From Lepidodermella squamata (taxonomy: Eukaryota > Gastrotricha), in assembly GCA_047495785.1 (NCBI GenBank), contig JBLDXI010000013.1, positions 310,001 through 374,000 of the forward strand: 64,000 nt of DNA. The letters are read 5' to 3'. This document shows positions 27,685 to 44,917 of the stretch, piece by piece. Numbering within the stretch: the first letter of the stretch is position 1; each line of letters begins with the position of its first letter. The position numbers were made by a program, and so were the translations under genes. The notes beneath the pieces are model-generated. The model did not search any database. It was not told the DNA's origin and saw only the letters and a program-made list of their open reading frames with translations.

Positions 27685-28243
27685 ATGGCATTTCGTCCGA
27701 CAGCCGGCGAAGAGGTAATAAAACTTGATTTTATTTACAGTTAGCATTTCATTTAACGTTTCGACATGTCAGGCCGAGTCTTTCGCCCCCGAAGATCCAT
27801 CTAAGCAGCAACAAAAGCAGAAAGCTGCGGAGGAGAGGCGTATGCAAGAAGAAGATTCAAAGCGAGCTTTTCTTACTCAGGTTATGCATGATCAATGTGC
27901 ATGAGATCGAAGTTGTGATTTTCTCGTTGCCCGTCTTCAGGTGTTGGATCAGTTCGCATTCGCTCGTTTGAATACCTTCAAGTTGGCTCGCCCCGACAAA
28001 GGCGCTGCTGTTGAGGAGATGCTCATGCGAATGGCTGCGATGGGTCAAATCGGGCCCAGAGCTAATGGGGGCGCCAAAGTCACTGAAGCTGAACTAATTC
28101 AAGTTTTGGAAAAAGTCAGCGAGCAAACTACTGTTAAAACCACTGTCAAAGTTCGCGAAAGTTATTTAATTCTTCCCTTGTAATCAGTTTTAATATTCTT
28201 TCAGTTCGATCGACGAAGAAACGCGCTGGACGACGATGATTAA
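27685..28243 (+). CDS. PDCD5: Programmed cell death protein 5
   Basis: Four exons: 27685-27714, 27773-27880, 27941-28150, 28205-28243; 128 aa (human 125). The conserved core is clear: FLTQVLDQFAFARLNTFKL, the helix around VEEMLMRMAAMGQI, EAELIQVLEKVSEQT, and the terminal VKFDRRR followed by DDDD. The triple-helix bundle binds nucleosolic partners including the TIP60 acetyltransferase and the chaperonin CCT, linked to apoptosis. The first exon reads MAFRPTAGEE instead of the usual acidic helix (MADEELEAIR type), so either the N-terminus has diverged or the true first exon was missed. Intron phases are all zero. Confidence 0.92.
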
Positions 28244-28364
28244 GCAATAAGCCTGGCTTGGTCTGGAGTTACCCCTCACATTATTGATCATTATTCTTTC
28301 TCCGATATGTGATGTTGCAAAATCATTTTTTCAGTCATTTCATAACCGTCTTCTGCTGCAAAGA

Positions 28365-28370
28365 AATAAA
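28365..28370 (+). terminator. Polyadenylation signal of PDCD5
   Basis: AATAAA 120 nt after the PDCD5 stop codon. PDCD5 and the next gene (minus strand) are convergent, about 525 bp apart stop to stop; the interval holds nothing else visible. Confidence 0.6.
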
Positions 28371-28769
28371 CACGACACCCGGAGATATTTTTTCAATTTT
28401 TATTACTTGGCTTCAGCTCGCTCTTGTCAGCGGGTCATCCAACAAAGCAATCAGAACACAGTTGATAAATTGATAACAACTAAGGCGCTCCTAACCCAGC
28501 GAACATTGGTATCTCCACAGCAAAGCATAACAGTAGGAAAAATAAATCAGACTATGTTTTTCGAAAATAAGCAGTTTGAAGTATGCAAAAGCCTGTGAAC
28601 AAGAAGAGGTCATATCGGAGCGCGCTAGAACAGCCGTGTGTATAATATTATATCGAAAATACCTGCTTCTAGTCGATTTGATAGAAGTTGAAGTTGGGAA
28701 AAATAACAGTGCAAGTCTATGATTAAACGCGAGTATTAACAGCCGTCACTGGTAATTCCATGTATCTCC

Positions 28770-30043
28770 TTAAAATCGCGGTACCGACTGGGCAGTGCGC
28801 ACTGTCTGAACCACCGATCTGATCCTTCCACGGATCTCAAAAGGAGTAGTCGTACGAAGCCGATTGTGACGGGAACTATCACCAAAGCCAAGTTTCTAAA
28901 TAACGCCGATTATAGGAAATGGAAATATTTATTATCAAGGTAAGAACATACAGGTAAGACCGCGACTGACGAAGACCAAAGAGAGGCCGAGTCGATCGGC
29001 CGGCGGTTCAGGCCGTAGTTCAAAATAAGAAGTTCCGGTATGCGCTCGGCAACTTCGTCGTACTTCTTAATAACAGCCGGCTCAACATTTTCCAAGCGCT
29101 GCGTCGGGTCGAGACGCAGGTAGCGATCAATCAATTGCCGATGCTTGGAGAACTTTGAAGTAGTGTTACGCAAGTCGGCCCGAAGCTTTTCCAAGCTGAG
29201 ACCAGCGCTTTCCAAGTAGGAATCCGTCGAAGGGCGGTGTTCGCTACGGCCGCGACGCTCAAAAGCGAGGCTTGGTTCAACAGGCGCCCTTTTGGGCAGA
29301 TCGTAATAATGATGCGGGTGGACATGATGATGCTGAAAAACAATTTTTTATATAGCAAAAATTCCAAGTAAAGAAACTTAAACATAAAACTAAACTAAAG
29401 TAAAGTAACATTAAACTAACCGGCGGTTCCATGCGTCTAGTGGCAGGACAGAAATGCCAATTCGCCGTCGGTGTGTAGTGGTTTGGCGTCGCCAGAGACG
29501 TCGGCAGCGTAATGTAGCTTCGCGTGGCGGACAGGTGCGATGCAGCAGTCGGCTGGCGCATGCGATGCAAAGCATTCGAGTGGGCGATTGGTCGAATATA
29601 AGACAAATCGCTGTCATCGTAAGACCTGATAAATGACCGGCGTGGGTACGACGATGTCGTGACAGTAGTATGTGCATGTGAGTGGCAGCTCGAAGTCGTA
29701 TGCGGGTTCGAATGGCAGCTCTGGTGGGGGGAAATAATTGAAATATAAATATTATTGTTACATGTACAAGCTTCAAGCTTCATCGTACACTAAATACTAT
29801 CGGGCGGAGAGCGGGGAGAGTCACGGGTCTTGATGTTGAGACGATGGGGCGATAGGGAGCAGGGGTTCTGGTGACCACTTGGTGGGAGTAAACCACTGGC
29901 GCTCTTGCGTAGTAGCGAACAAGAGACGATGGGTAGAATGCGTAATCTGTGCCGTAGTCATCGTCATCGTCAACGTCGACGAGGCTGCGATAGCGTTGTA
30001 GTGAGAAGTGTCTGTGACTATACCCAGGTGGATGGCGGCTCAT
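28770..30043 (-). CDS. Unrecognised Tyr/Arg/Ser/His-rich protein, four exons
   Basis: Exons 30043-29789, 29720-29421, 29332-28952 and 28895-28770 join in phase zero throughout, giving 353 aa. The N-terminus starts MSRHPPGYSHRHFSLQ with an acidic DVDDDDD run, then a Tyr/Pro/Arg-rich stretch (YPSSLVRYYARAPVVYSHQ) and a Ser/Thr/His-rich linker. Residues about 205-275 form a likely helical region, ESAGLSLEKLRADLRNT through HRQLIDRYLRLD to YDEVAERIPELL. There is no signal peptide or membrane span. The composition suggests a cytoskeletal or sarcomere-associated scaffold, but that is inference. The last exon depends on the donor at 28951 and acceptor before 28895; without it the frame ends 14 codons later. 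Confidence 0.5.
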
Positions 30044-31035
30044 TTTGCTCAGCAGCTAAAATAAGCGGCCGTAAACTGTAAACGATTTGTGCTTTCTTCT
30101 CAGTGCAATAACTGTTCCAATTGCTGATTTCTGTAGGCGAGCAGTGTCTTTGACTTGCGATGCAAGTATAAACACAGAGCGTACTGCAGAGATGGCTATT
30201 ATTCGAGCTCACCTTTTTCAAATGAGGGAGAGTTTATCTACGATTGAGCCATGAGTTAGATTATCTTGCGCTAATATTAGGCCAACATAGCACCAAGCTA
30301 ATACATATATGTGCCACAGATAGGAAACTCGCTGGGCCGGGTGCGGACTGAAGACCTGAAAACCTCGTATGATTACTGAATAAAACGCTTGCGCCCCCGA
30401 TACGAGTGTTGATCCAAATATATATTAGTTACCCTGCGTCGAAATAATATTATCATCATATCGTATTATCATTGCTATAAACAATATTTTTCGTCATTCG
30501 GGAATTAGTTTATATTCTACCACCGCCAAAATACCGCAGTCGATATCAAGGTTTACTACGGCCTAGGGATTTATTGGCCCATTCGCTGTGTTATGCCTTC
30601 CAGTTCACCCGTGCTCTCCACGCCGCTCCGCCGTACGCGGCTATCTCCAAACGCGTACGATGTAGACAGCGAGCAAAAAACAGCATATAAGGCGACGCAA
30701 CTGGTTGCTCAATAAATCTACAAATAACTGCTCAATTTTTGTCGGCAGAGCAACTGTATGCCCGGGTTAATGCAAACCAGAGAACCGCGATGAATCGCCG
30801 CGATAACGCAGACAGCCGTTTGTTTTATCACCCCCAGCATCGTTCACCCACCTGCGATTGTATTCCTGCGCGGATAACAAGGTTTTCTATACCATTATTT
30901 CAGGATTTTTTGCGCTCTCTCCCTCTGAGTTTTCCAAACCGAAATATATCTGGGATGATTCATTTAACAATGCGATGAATATTATTACATGAGGTAGTGG
31001 TAACAATTTCATGCTCTTTTCAAACTTCAGTCAGC
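30044..31035. other. Interval between two unrecognised minus-strand genes
   Basis: No clear coding sequence. A TATA-like CATATAAGG stands near 30684 on the plus strand, but nothing supportable follows it. It could instead be a long intron if the flanking models belong to one gene. Confidence 0.35.
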
Positions 31036-31483
31036 CTAGATCTTCAAGTTTAAAAATTCAATTACCGAAATCAGCGGACTGTAGGAAAAATTCAGGTTTT
31101 TTCCATGGCTCGTGATGTTGTCGTCAAAAGTGATTTCTCTTCGATATCGCTCAACACGATTCTTCAGGTCCCTCAGGCTGATGCTGTCATCGTTAACTGG
31201 ACTCCTTACAGGCAGAGAGTAATCTCGGATAGGCCGTCGAGGCGTGTCTGTAAAATTGCAAACATATAACAGCAATCCTCGTCAACTTAATTGATGAATT
31301 ACACGGGCTAGAAGAAGGCGACGTAGCCAGCTTAGAGGAGCGCGTTTCTTCGCCTCGGCGGGTCGTAACGACAACGATCTCGCTGAACTTTGGCGCATCG
31401 GTAGATATAGTTCTTGAGGCGCGTTCCAGCACTGTCTCTGGCGGCAAAGAGCGCCGAAAGATGTGCTGCGTTTCTGTAACCAT
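31036..31483 (-). CDS. Unrecognised short protein, two exons (possibly incomplete)
   Basis: Exons 31483-31303 and 31247-31036 join in phase across a 55-bp intron; 130 aa as drawn. It starts MVTETQHIFRRSLPPETV and has a Ser/Pro/Arg-rich middle (TPRRPIRDYSLPVRSP) and a charged helix LRDLKNRVERYRREITFDD. A good donor (TCG followed by GTAATT) near 31060 suggests the transcript may continue into another exon, possibly in the downstream gene at 30043. Composition resembles that neighbour. No family recognised. Confidence 0.4.
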
Positions 31484-33206
31484 GGTCGGATATCGCTATA
31501 TAAACAGGTAAAAATAAATACACGTTGGTTTTACTGCGTTAGCGATGAGTTTGATCGGTCACTTGAGAAATCGAATTTACTTTTCCGAGGTATTCAGGGT
31601 TAATCGAATGATAATACGGGAAGGAGTTGAAGTTCACGCGCCAATCGCTGCATTTCGGACAAGTCATAGAAACATGGTAGCGCCTACTGATCATGGTGAA
31701 CTAACGATCTTGAGACAAGTGAGAGTGGAGCAACTACGCTTCTATACTATGAAGCAACTATATGTTCATAGAGCTGTGAACTAGATATATCAATAATATT
31801 CACGTCTTCAGGCAATCGCAAACGCTAGGATGTACAAGCGAATTTGTAATGGTTCGTAGCGTAATATATCCGTCTCAAGACGAGCTATTAATGCTGCGGA
31901 AATGTGGCTGCTAGCGGTAAAAAGTAAGACGTCGCATTGGCCTACTGATCTCAGGAAACACAGGTGAATCGGTAGAGGAGGTTGAAAGGGCTTGAGAGAA
32001 GATGGAAACAGGGCAGCGTCGAGTGCAAACACATAAAACAACCTAAACAGAGCTTGAACGGGCGGATAAACCTCTCGGCCTGCCACTATTTTTTTGCGCT
32101 AAGATAACGTTTCATGGGCATCTAGCAGTTCATCAAGGTTCAAGAAGTCGTTTTATAGTCTCGCATTAGGAATTATTACGCTTTTATAAAGGTAACACAT
32201 CGCGTCCGGATATACGCAGCAACACACGTATCAAGTCGCTGCCCACAGGGATATTATTGCGATTTTTTACGATGCGAATAATAACTGAGAAAAAATGCAA
32301 TATACCGAAAATGATAGCGCAAATGATACCCTTGGAGCTTATGTAACAGAAGTGAACACACCAATGAAAAAAATTTGCACTGAGACGCCTCTCATTCCAT
32401 TGCACTGATGCAATAAAAATGTAAAAAAGACCGTGGCATCTGGCATGCTGATTCGGCCGTGAAAATGTTTCACATTAGCAATAACGATATAGCGCTTCCG
32501 TTAAGCTGTGCTCAAGATCGAAGAAGCTATTCCACATTCATCCATCGGTCTGCAAGTATTTTTTCATACCGCTTGAGCGAGATTAGTTATAAGCGCAACT
32601 CTTGTGTTTGCGTCTGGCGCAACATCGGCAACAACATCCAACCATCAACCATTACGGATAATGGTCGATTACGGCAGTACTGTTTTTTGTTTCGTATAAT
32701 AGCCGGGCCACTACAACCGGTTGTTCACGCGCATTGATATATCAAGACCCGACGAAATTCAGCGGGGTGCGCCATCGGAAGGCAGGCGAGCGCGCGTACG
32801 GAATGTGGGCGATGGCATCAATCTAATATAATAGAGGCTAAGCCTCGGTGTGAGTGTTCGGATGAGCATTTCAAGTTGGATATCAAATAAGCTCTGTCGC
32901 GAAATGAGAACATGTATCTTGATTCGCAATTCTTTCCTTATTCCTTCAACATAAGGTGCGGCAAGCAATCGAGCTGTTCTGTAACTTGGAAAAGGATTCA
33001 AAAACTTCTAAACTTTGGTTTTATTTAGGCCCAAAATTGCAGTTGACGTCATTACAGCAGCAAGCATCATATACGAATTCATGACACGATAAGTCTCGTG
33101 GCGATAGAAGCAACAATATTATAAAATAAATCATACCACTGCTATTACAATGAAAAATTATGTCTGCTGATGGAATTTACAGCATTGATAAGGCACTGGT
33201 TAGAAA
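31484..33206. other. Intergenic DNA without a supported gene
   Basis: Several 70-90 codon frames on both strands, none with recognisable motifs or consistent splice sites. Confidence 0.45.
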
Positions 33207-35081
<1,875 letters not shown>

Positions 35082-35758
35082 CGCCAAAACTATTCAGCTA
35101 TTTAATCTCTATATCAATGCTGAACGGATGATTTAGTAATTGAGTGAAATATACGTTGGTGTTAAAATGTGTCGTTCACCTCACATGAAAATGTTCCGCA
35201 AGCTGTTATCAAGGCTAAAGCATTCGACCAACCTCTTGTTCAACTCGCTTTTATTTACGCAAGCCGCTCCGCGTCCGAACGGCACATACACGTACGACAC
35301 GCAACGAGAAAAGCAAAATAAACAATATGGTATCATTATCTTCAATTCTTACTATCGAAGGGCGAATCTCGGCGGAGTCGGCCAAATCCGCTAAAATAAA
35401 AAACTCATTCCGCCCAGAGGCGTGTGCATTAAACTTCCAGATGATTGCCACCAACTTAGCACATCGCCATAATTCATGACAGTTTTAACAATAATTTAGC
35501 GCAAGCAAAGCGATGTTAATGCGCTTTTCAAAATATTCGAGGCAATATGCGTTAAAATATCATTGACCATCAATGTAAGAATTCAATGCTATCAAGATTC
35601 AGCCATTTACGAGATGAAGGAAGTCTGTCACACAGTCTTGGCGATTCGGCAGAATAAACCGAGATTAAAAATGTCTTTACATAGAAAAGTTCAGAAATTT
35701 CTACTTTCCAGCGAAAAAAGCAAGCAAGCTAGGTGTTACAATAATAGAAAGCAAGCTT

Positions 35759-37241
<1,483 letters not shown>

Positions 37242-39010
37242 TGATTATAAAAAAATCTAGGAGGATGAATAAAATGACTGTTTTATTACATCAATCGTTC
37301 GACGGCGAAATTCCTAATTTTAGAGACAGTAACTTTTGAAATGTATCCCGTGAGTGACCAAGCAGAAAACTATGAAAATCAGAGCTTGCGGATTGCGGAT
37401 GCAAAGACTTGCGTTCAATTATTCAACGCTTACCGCTTATTGGTTTAGCCTTTTCACGAGAATCACGAGAAGATCAGCCATAAGTGGGATTCGGTAAACA
37501 CCCTCCTGTCGGGCAAAAAATTGCAAAAAAATATAGCTTACAGTTGAGATATTCAATTTCGAGTTAACCACGAAATAGAAATGTGAATAGGATTGACATG
37601 AATGATTTCTGCCAGAGTCTTTCAACTTCAAACGATTGAAATAAAGATTTATCGATTTTGGTAACCTATACTCTAGCTAAGCTAGCAATTTAGGAACTTC
37701 ATCAACCTGCTCTGCTTCATCAACCCCTGATCTACCGACAAATTGGGTCTTATGAACCTCTATGCTCTATTAAAGGGAATAGGTGCTAGGTGCATTAATG
37801 TCTGGCAGATGACGATAAAGATAACCAGCTGGGGACGCGGAGCGACGAAAAGGAGATGTTGTCACATGCTCCTGATGAGTAGCGAGGAAAGAGCAAGAAA
37901 GAATTGTCATGGATCTTGAGAAAATTGCCAAGAAATGCGCATGAGCGAAGAGCGAAGCGAATGCGAAAGCATGTCTTTTCATGAACAACAATAAAAAGTG
38001 CGATAAAATACGCAAATCACATAGAATGACAGCGATCGATGAAACGAAGACAGATTGGAAACCAGCTGTGCAAAAGGAAACAAAGATTCCAGCACCATTA
38101 TTCAGGAATTAAGCATCAGCATCACGCCCGATGCATTCATTCGATCCACCCAAAAAGCTGAGAACATTTACGCGGGTAAAAAGTTGATTCAGTCAAAAAT
38201 TATAAGGTTTCTAAAAAAATTACAATTTGACAAAATAACCCTTAAAATCTAACTTATTAATCTATAGTGAATTAAAAATAAATATCTATATCGCGGCATG
38301 TGTTTTGTGATTGTGATTCGTTCTTCGGCGCACGTCGCTCGAGTTAGAGTTTTGTGTAGTCCTACCTAGTTGAAATACGGATGACCGTTCAGTCACCGCT
38401 AAGCACCCGTGAAAACGATCACATATGATGAGCTAACAGGATGCCCTAACCCCTCAACCAGAATCGGTGACTGGGCTCCTCTAACTCTATCAATTCATCC
38501 ATGACTTTTGGAAGAAAACGTTACAGCGGAGCATTTGGAACTTTCTTATTCTTTTTTCAATTCCTTCTATGCACAAATGATACTGGAGTCCTCAATCTAT
38601 AAAAGTTTCTGTTAGCAAAAAGTTGTTGAGCTAAGTTGAGTTGAGTTTTGTTACATATCTGAGCTTTCCAACTCTCTGTGGATGAATGGCTCACAAATAA
38701 ATAAATAAATGAGTTGTATTTTGTTTACTTTGAGAAATCATTGCGCAAACGATGCAGAATGGTTTAAGCTATTACACATACAAAAGAAGGTCTCAGCAGT
38801 TCAGCAGAAAGCGTTGATACCAGTAACATTTGAAATAAAAAATTAATGAAGAAATCGTATCGGAGGAAGCAAAACTTTCCAACTGCTCTGGTTTACCGAA
38901 AAAAACCAGAGGTTCATGCATCAGGCCATTGATGAAAAGCTCACAGTGAAGCAACAAATGCGATTTTCAAATTCAACTTGTTGACACGATAAAAAAACTT
39001 AAGGCTCACG

Positions 39011-39198
39011 TGAGACGTACCAGGACGCAGGGGCTTGAATCCTCCTTAACAAAAATATCTGTGTTACGTGCCGGACTATGCATGAGCTGATCGCATTGAT
39101 TTGATGCACGACTTCTGCAAAAATAAGGTGTTTTGCTCATTAAAAGATAACACAACAACCACGCTTTTCTACAAGCTCCGGCGTCCTGGTACGTCTCA
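39011..39198. repeat. Short inverted repeat, 18-bp perfect arms
   Basis: TGAGACGTACCAGGACGC at 39011-39028 recurs inverted at 39181-39198, with weaker similarity just outside. The 150-bp interior has no coding. It may be a tiny MITE-like element; no convincing target duplication seen. Confidence 0.6.
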
Positions 39199-40004
39199 TG
39201 AAGGCCCCAGGGTATTAGACAGTCCTAGTCAACGGGGTGAAGGGCATTCGCCACGCAAAATTAATTTTCGGTTTTTCGTCTCAGTCATGCCTCGAATCAA
39301 GGTGATCGATTTTACACCATAAACAGAGGTGAAATTGCCCGGACTTGCGGAAAGCGGCTTTCCATAAATTCTACTTTATCGGATTTTTTTTCAAGAAATT
39401 CACCTGGATGGCATGAATTTATGACGGGGCGCTGCTCTATTGCTCGTCTCGCATTCGTCACATTCAGCATCGCATTCAAGTCGTTACATTCAACAACAAG
39501 CGAGCACGAAGACCTTCAGTCCGTGTTATATGAATTAAAACTTCGCTACCGTATTAATTTACTATGGATCATCCAACAGAATTAGGTGCTCTCGTGGTCA
39601 TGAGAGGCATCCTACCAGCTCAGGTAAGCCACCTTCTTTCGATCCACACCTGTCAGATGATGCTAACAAAAAAAAGATGAACATCGTAATCAGCGTCTTT
39701 TGGTGATACAAAGGTTGGTAATTTTTGTTTCTATCATCTATCATGATGAAATTCCCAGGATAAGTGGAAGTTAGTTCTGATGATGAACCCACTGCTAGGT
39801 TCCGTTGGGCTTTTGGAAGCAGTCAATATATCGATAAATTAATCGATGGATGGAAATGAAGGACAGTTGTGTATCATAGGCCCACGCGATAACTATTGCT
39901 CTCGCTATGAGATGATAGTGATAAAATTATAGGCGTCATGACTAATGCCGCAACTCCATTAGAATCAAATCAGTTCCATGTGAGAGAAATAAGTTAGCCT
40001 GACA

Positions 40005-40452
40005 AAGTGTTGGGGATTTGATTTTTCAGATTTTAGACCTTTTTTGGCTGTGATTAGATTTCAGGGATTATTTGAAAGAATAGCGATTTGATTGGCGCAA
40101 AAAATTTATTTCAGGGATTTCAAAATCAACTCCGGCAATAAACATCGTGGGAAAACGTCGTGGGAAATGCGCAAAATGCCGGGATGATCATAAGAAACTT
40201 CAAGTTTCTTTGGTTTAAACCCATCCTGGACAAAAAACTTCTTATTTGACATAATAAGAAATCCAATTTCGAGTAATAAACTTCTTGGACATGTTTTCCC
40301 TCGCGTTTTTTTGTGGTTGAATCTAGCATACATTTCCAGAGATTTCAGAATGGGATTTGATTTCAGTGTTTTGAGATTTGATTTTGGGAACAGGAAATGA
40401 TTTTAGAGGGAGGGAGATTTGATTTTGATTTCAAATCAAATCCCCAACACTG
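40005..40452. mobile_element. Non-autonomous hAT-like element, copy 1
   Basis: Terminal inverted repeats read (C/A)AGTGTTGGGGATTTGATTT at both ends. An 8-bp duplication GCCTGACA flanks it at 39997-40004 and 40453-40460, the size diagnostic of hAT-superfamily insertion. The left terminal base is changed (A for C). 448 bp, no transposase. The interior matches the element at 47874-48389. Confidence 0.88.
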
Positions 40453-41021
40453 GCCTGACAGCACCAAGACAGGATGGTACGTATTTTATTATTATTATTT
40501 TTCGACTTGAGTCCAAGCTCCAGGCTTTAAATTTCAAATACTACCTAACAGCTGAATGGCTGCTTTGTTGGCTACTTGAACAGTTCGATATTTACAAGAC
40601 TCTGAGTACTAGTCACTAGTCATCGACGTTACCAACAGCTGCAGGTAAGGCCTACGAGATTTGAAGTATAGGCATAATGTGAGTTTCGTGGTGCTTTGAT
40701 CCATGGAACAGTAATAGGTCTGTGAGAAAAAGGACAGACATGGGTATATCAATATAACATTTACTTCCGAATTATATAAATGTAAGCAGCAGCATGCTGT
40801 GCGTGGGAGACATTGTAAGAAAATATCGCCGTCACGAATCATAAACATTTCTTGAATATATCGAATGATAATTTGCTGTAAGGTAGACCAGCGAGCACGA
40901 AAGCATTGACAATCTACTAGAACGCATAATAAATTGTATTTTCACCGAGAAAAGCTTAGATCATTGGCCGAAATTTGATCAATTAATGTATCCCCATCCA
41001 ACGCTCTTTGCAATTTAGATT

Positions 41022-42420
<1,399 letters not shown>

Positions 42421-43383
42421 TTACACCGATATAGACGGAAAGAGACAGGAATCATCGCTTCCACTGGTACCGGTACTCAACTTTGTTTGGGGCTCCACAA
42501 GATCATCCTCGTAGTCGAGATCGAAATCACTCAGCTCCTCGCAAAGACTATTGTCCATACGCTTGTGCTCTGGTAGTAAGCAGCGACAGCACAAGAAAAC
42601 AACGCGTTTCAAACGACGATTATAGAAAAGATAATTGAAGGACCAAACGGCTTCGCTGAAAGGATCCGATGCGAAGTCTGGGTGATACGAGTAGATCTCG
42701 CATTCTGAAAATGTGATTAAGAAACCTCATCATATAAAAACAATTATGAAATGGACCTTACCGGGTAAACTTATTTCATCGTCAACAACGGTCCATAGCT
42801 GACTCGCGGATAGATGATTAGTGTCGCCAAGTGAAGCAAGAAGTTGCGAATTAACCGTTGACATGACAACCTCCAGATGAGGCTGTCGAAAAAATTCGCA
42901 AGATTTTGCACTATAAAGAATGTTTGCATTAGTAAACGGAGACAGTTGGCGACTGTACTATACCTGGAGAAATCATAATCGGGCTTAAAAGAGGCGTTTA
43001 GAACTCCTATTAAATAGGATAGAGTTTTTACGCTGACAGCATCTGTCATAGTCAGCAAACTGCCACCGCAGTCAGATCCATTACTTCGCCCATACGGACT
43101 TCTTGATGTGTTCTGATTCGACTGGCTATCAGGCAGTGACAATGGTACCAACGATTCTGGATTACCACCCCCTTCTTGACTGATAAGCTTTAACAGCCGC
43201 TTGTCGTTTCCCGCCATCTTGCAGGAATAACTCTCCAACCTAAATGCGCGTTATTAGGCGTTATCTCGAACAAATTTCACATCACGCGTTCGAAACTCAC
43301 CTAACTTCCAGGTGTCTATCAGCAACATCTGCCGACAGTAATGAGGACAAGGCATCAAATCTGGCGTTTTCTAAAAGCTTCAT
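42421..43383 (-). CDS. MAF1: RNA polymerase III repressor MAF1
   Basis: Four exons: 43383-43301, 43239-42964, 42910-42762, 42704-42421; 263 aa (human 256). The three family boxes are present: A ([16 protein letters not shown]), B ([18 protein letters not shown], then [16 protein letters not shown]) and C ([14 protein letters not shown], then [17 protein letters not shown]). The C-terminal tail is acidic ([10 protein letters not shown]) as in other animals. When dephosphorylated, MAF1 binds Pol III and blocks its recruitment to tRNA and 5S genes; TOR-pathway phosphorylation relieves it. The Ser/Pro/Asn-rich loop between boxes A and C (about residues 45-90) is where regulatory phosphorylation sites usually lie. 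Confidence 0.94.
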
Positions 43384-43916
43384 TGGCACATCTAAATGAA
43401 GATAACACAGAATATGCATATAAAATCTATTAGATTTCAAATAGGTAGGTAAGGAGATAAATACTGACAATAGTGATTTGGTTTCGGGTGATAATATGAG
43501 AAATGATGATGTTGTTCGTCGGCAGGCATGGATAAACCTGATGCATCACAAAACTATGAGCTACGGCTTTGATTAATGATTTCTAATCCTTTTTTAACAA
43601 TGAAAAGGGCAGCTATCTATGTGTATGAAAATATTTCCCAAACATGACAGATTGCGGGCTATCAGTTCCGATAAAGTTTTCAATTGTGGATCGCAGTATA
43701 TTTCTCCAGCTATCAGCTATCTTAAATCCGATGATCCGATTCATAAAATACTCCAATTTTTCGGTTAAAATTTGAAATGTTTCCCAGTTCTCGCAACTCG
43801 CAACTATGTAACGCGGATGAGCCAAAGCAAATCAAGCAAGATAAATCAATGACTTTTGATTACGATCTCAAAAATATCAACTTTCAACTTCCATCTCCTA
43901 TATGAAAATTTCACAG
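43384..43916. other. Upstream region of MAF1
   Basis: A minus-strand frame at 43825-43613 (ENWETFQILTEKLEYFMNRI) is protein-like and preceded by an AG, but I cannot connect it to a gene. No core promoter motif recognised. Confidence 0.35.
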
Positions 43917-44287
43917 TTTCAGCCTTAACTGAAACAACACTAAAGGCACATTCTACTACCAAAGAAACGACGGGCCTGGAAGAGCCAGAACCTGAGTGGG
44001 ACGTGGGACGCCTCCGGACCAATCTTACTAACGTAAAATGTGTGAGACCCTTGGAAAAAAACGTCGTCTTGCGCGATAAAGGAAGCGTCGAGATCACTTT
44101 GATGATTATAGCAAAAGTAAGTAAAAATCTCATATCGATAATAACATTCATAATACTTACAAAATATATAATGATTTATATTATAAACAGTCAGACACGC
44201 CGCATTATTTTTTTATTTCAGAAGAAGATTTCAGGAGACAGACGGCGGATGGACCTTAACAATGCCGGCATTATCCCCAATCCCTAG
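43917..44287 (+). CDS. Unrecognised protein, 3' exons of a partial model
   Basis: Two exons, 43917-44116 and 44222-44287, join in phase zero at a good donor (GTAAGT) and acceptor (TTTATTTCAG) and end at TAG. The encoded part is charged: ETTGLEEPEPEWDVGRLRTN, CVRPLEKNVVLRDKG, then KKISGDRRRMDLNN. The first exon is preceded by an AG acceptor and needs one upstream base, so the 5' end of the gene was not found. No family recognised. Confidence 0.35.
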
Positions 44288-44917
44288 GTCTTAACATCAA
44301 TCAAATTTCAGCAGTATGGGCATTTGATCACATTCAGTTGCGAGAGTTACAAGAGGAGAGATAGAAACCTTAGTTACAACGACTAGAAAAGATGAATGGA
44401 TTGTTGATTGTTGTCTCAGGAGCCGCCAACTTTATGGGGATCGACTTATATCCAGCTCAGCATCACGACGCAAAAATATACCGGTCGGCGTGCGTTTTGG
44501 TTCAAAGTATTATACAGTGTCTGGCAACTCTTATCATGGGCAATAATATGACTGAAGGATATTATGTGACCATGGGTTAAGAGTCTGATTGAGGCAACGT
44601 ATGTCTTAATAATTGAAAATAGCCAGAATGATCAAAATAATAGATGCGAGATGATTAGAATGACCTAAAGATGATTTATCAACCATAACTAAATACTTGA
44701 GGCTAATCACATTAGAGGACAATAAACATAACGTTGTGGAAAATTTAATCAGAGTCATGGCCTCGCGGAACGAAGTTCAAGTCTTGCGAACACAAAATCA
44801 CGAGTCAGGTCATATATATCTTCGCTTTCTCAAAAGAATTTCAGTTAGTTAATCATGTAAGTGGCCTATAACAGCCCGTTTTTTTCCTTGACATAACGGC
44901 AATCTCCTCGCTATAGC
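44288..44917. other. Interval before LINE A
   Basis: No supported gene; part may be the 5' UTR of the LINE that follows. Confidence 0.4.

Larger units (their letters stand above)
37242..41021. other. Intergenic DNA with small repeats
   Basis: No supported gene in 3.8 kb. It contains the short inverted repeat at 39011-39198 and the hAT-like element at 40005-40452. Confidence 0.5.

Noticed and set aside
43500-43545. Another C/D snoRNA (ATGATGATG with CTGA)
   Set aside because: C to D spacing is only about 35 nt and there is no guide or host intron.
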